45,232 nucleotides of DNA from an uncultured beta proteobacterium (GTDB lineage Bacteria > Pseudomonadota > Gammaproteobacteria > Burkholderiales > Burkholderiaceae_C): positions 1-45,232 of the forward strand of contig CAIKLM010000034.1 of assembly GCA_903828235.1 (NCBI GenBank), given 5' to 3'. The notes under the pieces were generated by a model that saw only the letters and a program-made list of their open reading frames with translations, made no database searches and was not told the DNA's origin. The position numbers and the translations under genes were made by a program. Shown in pieces: positions 44,258 to 45,232 of this stretch. Every line of letters begins with the position of its first letter. The stretch's first letter is position 1.

Positions 44258-44474
44258 CGGGCGCCGGCGGAAAGCGCGCGTGACAAGCGTCTCGAGCTGA
44301 TCCACGGTCTTCTAGGGCCCCACAAGGCGCGGAGTGCGCCGCGGCAGGCGAGCGAGACATGTGTGCGAAGTGCACTGCGGAGCCCCGGTCTCCGTGGCAT
44401 GCGCCGGACTGCACCATGGATCGGCTGCTCGCGATGCGCTAGCGTCGCGACCATACGAACGAAACGGAGCGACG

Positions 44475-45098
44475 ATGGAAGGTCAGGAGGATGAGAAGAA
44501 GTACTACGCAGACCGCTGGCTGAAGGAGCCCAAGGCCAACCTGTGGGCGATGAGTCGGGCTGCCCAGGTCCTGACGGAGCTTCAGTTGCTCGAAATCAAG
44601 AGCCTGCGCATGCTGGACTTCGGGTGCGGAACCGGGTGGTTCACGTCGATCCTCTCGCAGTTTGGCGACGCGGTCGGCGTGGATCTCGCACCAGAGCCCG
44701 CCCGAAAGTTTCACCCTGAACTAACGTTTCATGGTGTCGATGACCTGCCGGCGGGTCCCTTTGACGTGGTGATCAGTCAGGAGGTGCTTGAGCACGTTCC
44801 CGACCAGAGAAGCTACGTAGCCGCCGCCAGCCAGTTGCTTCGACCGGGCGGCTATCTCATCCTGACGACACCCAACGCCAAGGTCTCGCTACGAAATCCC
44901 CAGTTCCTGGTTCAACCGAAGGAAATGCATCTGACGCGCGAGCAGCTTCGTGACGTTCTTGCTAGCGAGTTCGAGGTCGTGAAGCTGTATTCCTTCTTCT
45001 TTGGGTATGCGGGCTGGCGCCCGTACCGCCTGCAGCTTCGATTCGGACGGTATCTGGATGCCGGCCTGCACTTCATCGCCGTCTGCAAGAAGCGCTAG
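44475..45098 (+). CDS. Class I SAM-dependent methyltransferase
   Basis: The 207-residue protein starts at an ATG behind AACGGAGCGACG. Motif I is MLDFGCGTGWFTSIL (about residue 47), the acidic loop is GVDLAPEPA, and motif IV-like is FDVVISQEVLEHVPD; the RPGGYLILTTPN strand follows. This is the UbiG/COG2227-like Rossmann methyltransferase fold, often found in cell-surface glycan or small-molecule gene sets. Substrate is unknown. GC and codon use are lower than in the host genes, suggesting transfer. The 217 nt before it and the 134 nt after it contain no gene I can support. Confidence 0.85.
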   Translation: MEGQEDEKKYYADRWLKEPKANLWAMSRAAQVLTELQLLEIKSLRMLDFGCGTGWFTSILSQFGDAVGVDLAPEPARKFHPELTFHGVDDLPAGPFDVVISQEVLEHVPDQRSYVAAASQLLRPGGYLILTTPNAKVSLRNPQFLVQPKEMHLTREQLRDVLASEFEVVKLYSFFFGYAGWRPYRLQLRFGRYLDAGLHFIAVCKKR

Positions 45099-45232
45099 CC
45101 TGGATCTTTCACGAGTGACGTACTGGATGATTCCGGCAAGGGCCTGAGGCACGGATCGTGGCCCTGAGTGGCGCGGCGGGGGCCATTCGGCACGGTTGAG
45201 TGCTGGATGCGCGGCCGGCGGGCGTGTTTACC

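Overview
The DNA is GC-rich (roughly 70% in most genes) and looks like a chromosome segment of a betaproteobacterium of the order Burkholderiales. The basis is codon use, a complete-core phenylacetate (paa) operon with a TetR regulator, and a GC-rich intergenic repeat of a kind common in Rubrivivax/Leptothrix-like genomes. The genus is inference.

Layout. 1-17200 is host-like: a TPR/C39-type peptidase-like gene, an unrecognised gene, a MoeB/HesA E1 enzyme, a VanZ-like protein, then a minus-strand paa operon (paaG-I-K-A-B-C-D-E and a TetR gene) with a palindromic operator candidate upstream. Next come a tRNA-dihydrouridine synthase, a leucyl aminopeptidase, a SapC-like gene, a CBS/CNNM transporter-like gene and apaH.

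17203-41956 is the remarkable part. A tRNA-Ser(UGA) gene is split: its first 68 nt lie at 17203-17270 and its last 23 nt at 41934-41956, and together they fold as a perfect tRNA. The DNA between (about 24.7 kb) has near-perfect 12-bp inverted ends and carries a second, complete but divergent tRNA-Ser(UGA) close to its right end. I read it as a genomic island inserted in the T-loop of the host tRNA gene and bringing its own replacement tRNA. No recombinase gene remains.

The island cargo is a roughly 20-kb minus-strand RiPP gene cluster. It has a Cys/Ser-rich precursor peptide; a dedicated ThiF-rhodanese/MoaD-ThiS sulfur relay; an azoline-forming YcaO (C-terminal PxPxP) with E1-like partners and a fused SagB-type dehydrogenase; a split LanB dehydratase (glutamylation plus elimination proteins); a second YcaO next to TfuA (the pairing known for thioamide formation); an RRE-like/M50 membrane protease fusion; a glycine-zipper peptide; and two ABC systems. 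A luxI-DUF4902-luxR quorum-sensing module sits at its downstream end. The gene content predicts a peptide that may combine azoles, dehydroamino acids and thioamides, made in a density-dependent way.

The island flanks are scarred. There is a VOC-family gene fragment on the left. On the right, a flavocytochrome c sulfide dehydrogenase remnant and a truncated PD-(D/E)XK-like gene abut at their missing 5' ends. Beyond the right tRNA fragment lies an IS21-family element with both genes broken (in-frame TAG in istA, frameshift in istB), then a lower-GC SAM methyltransferase gene.
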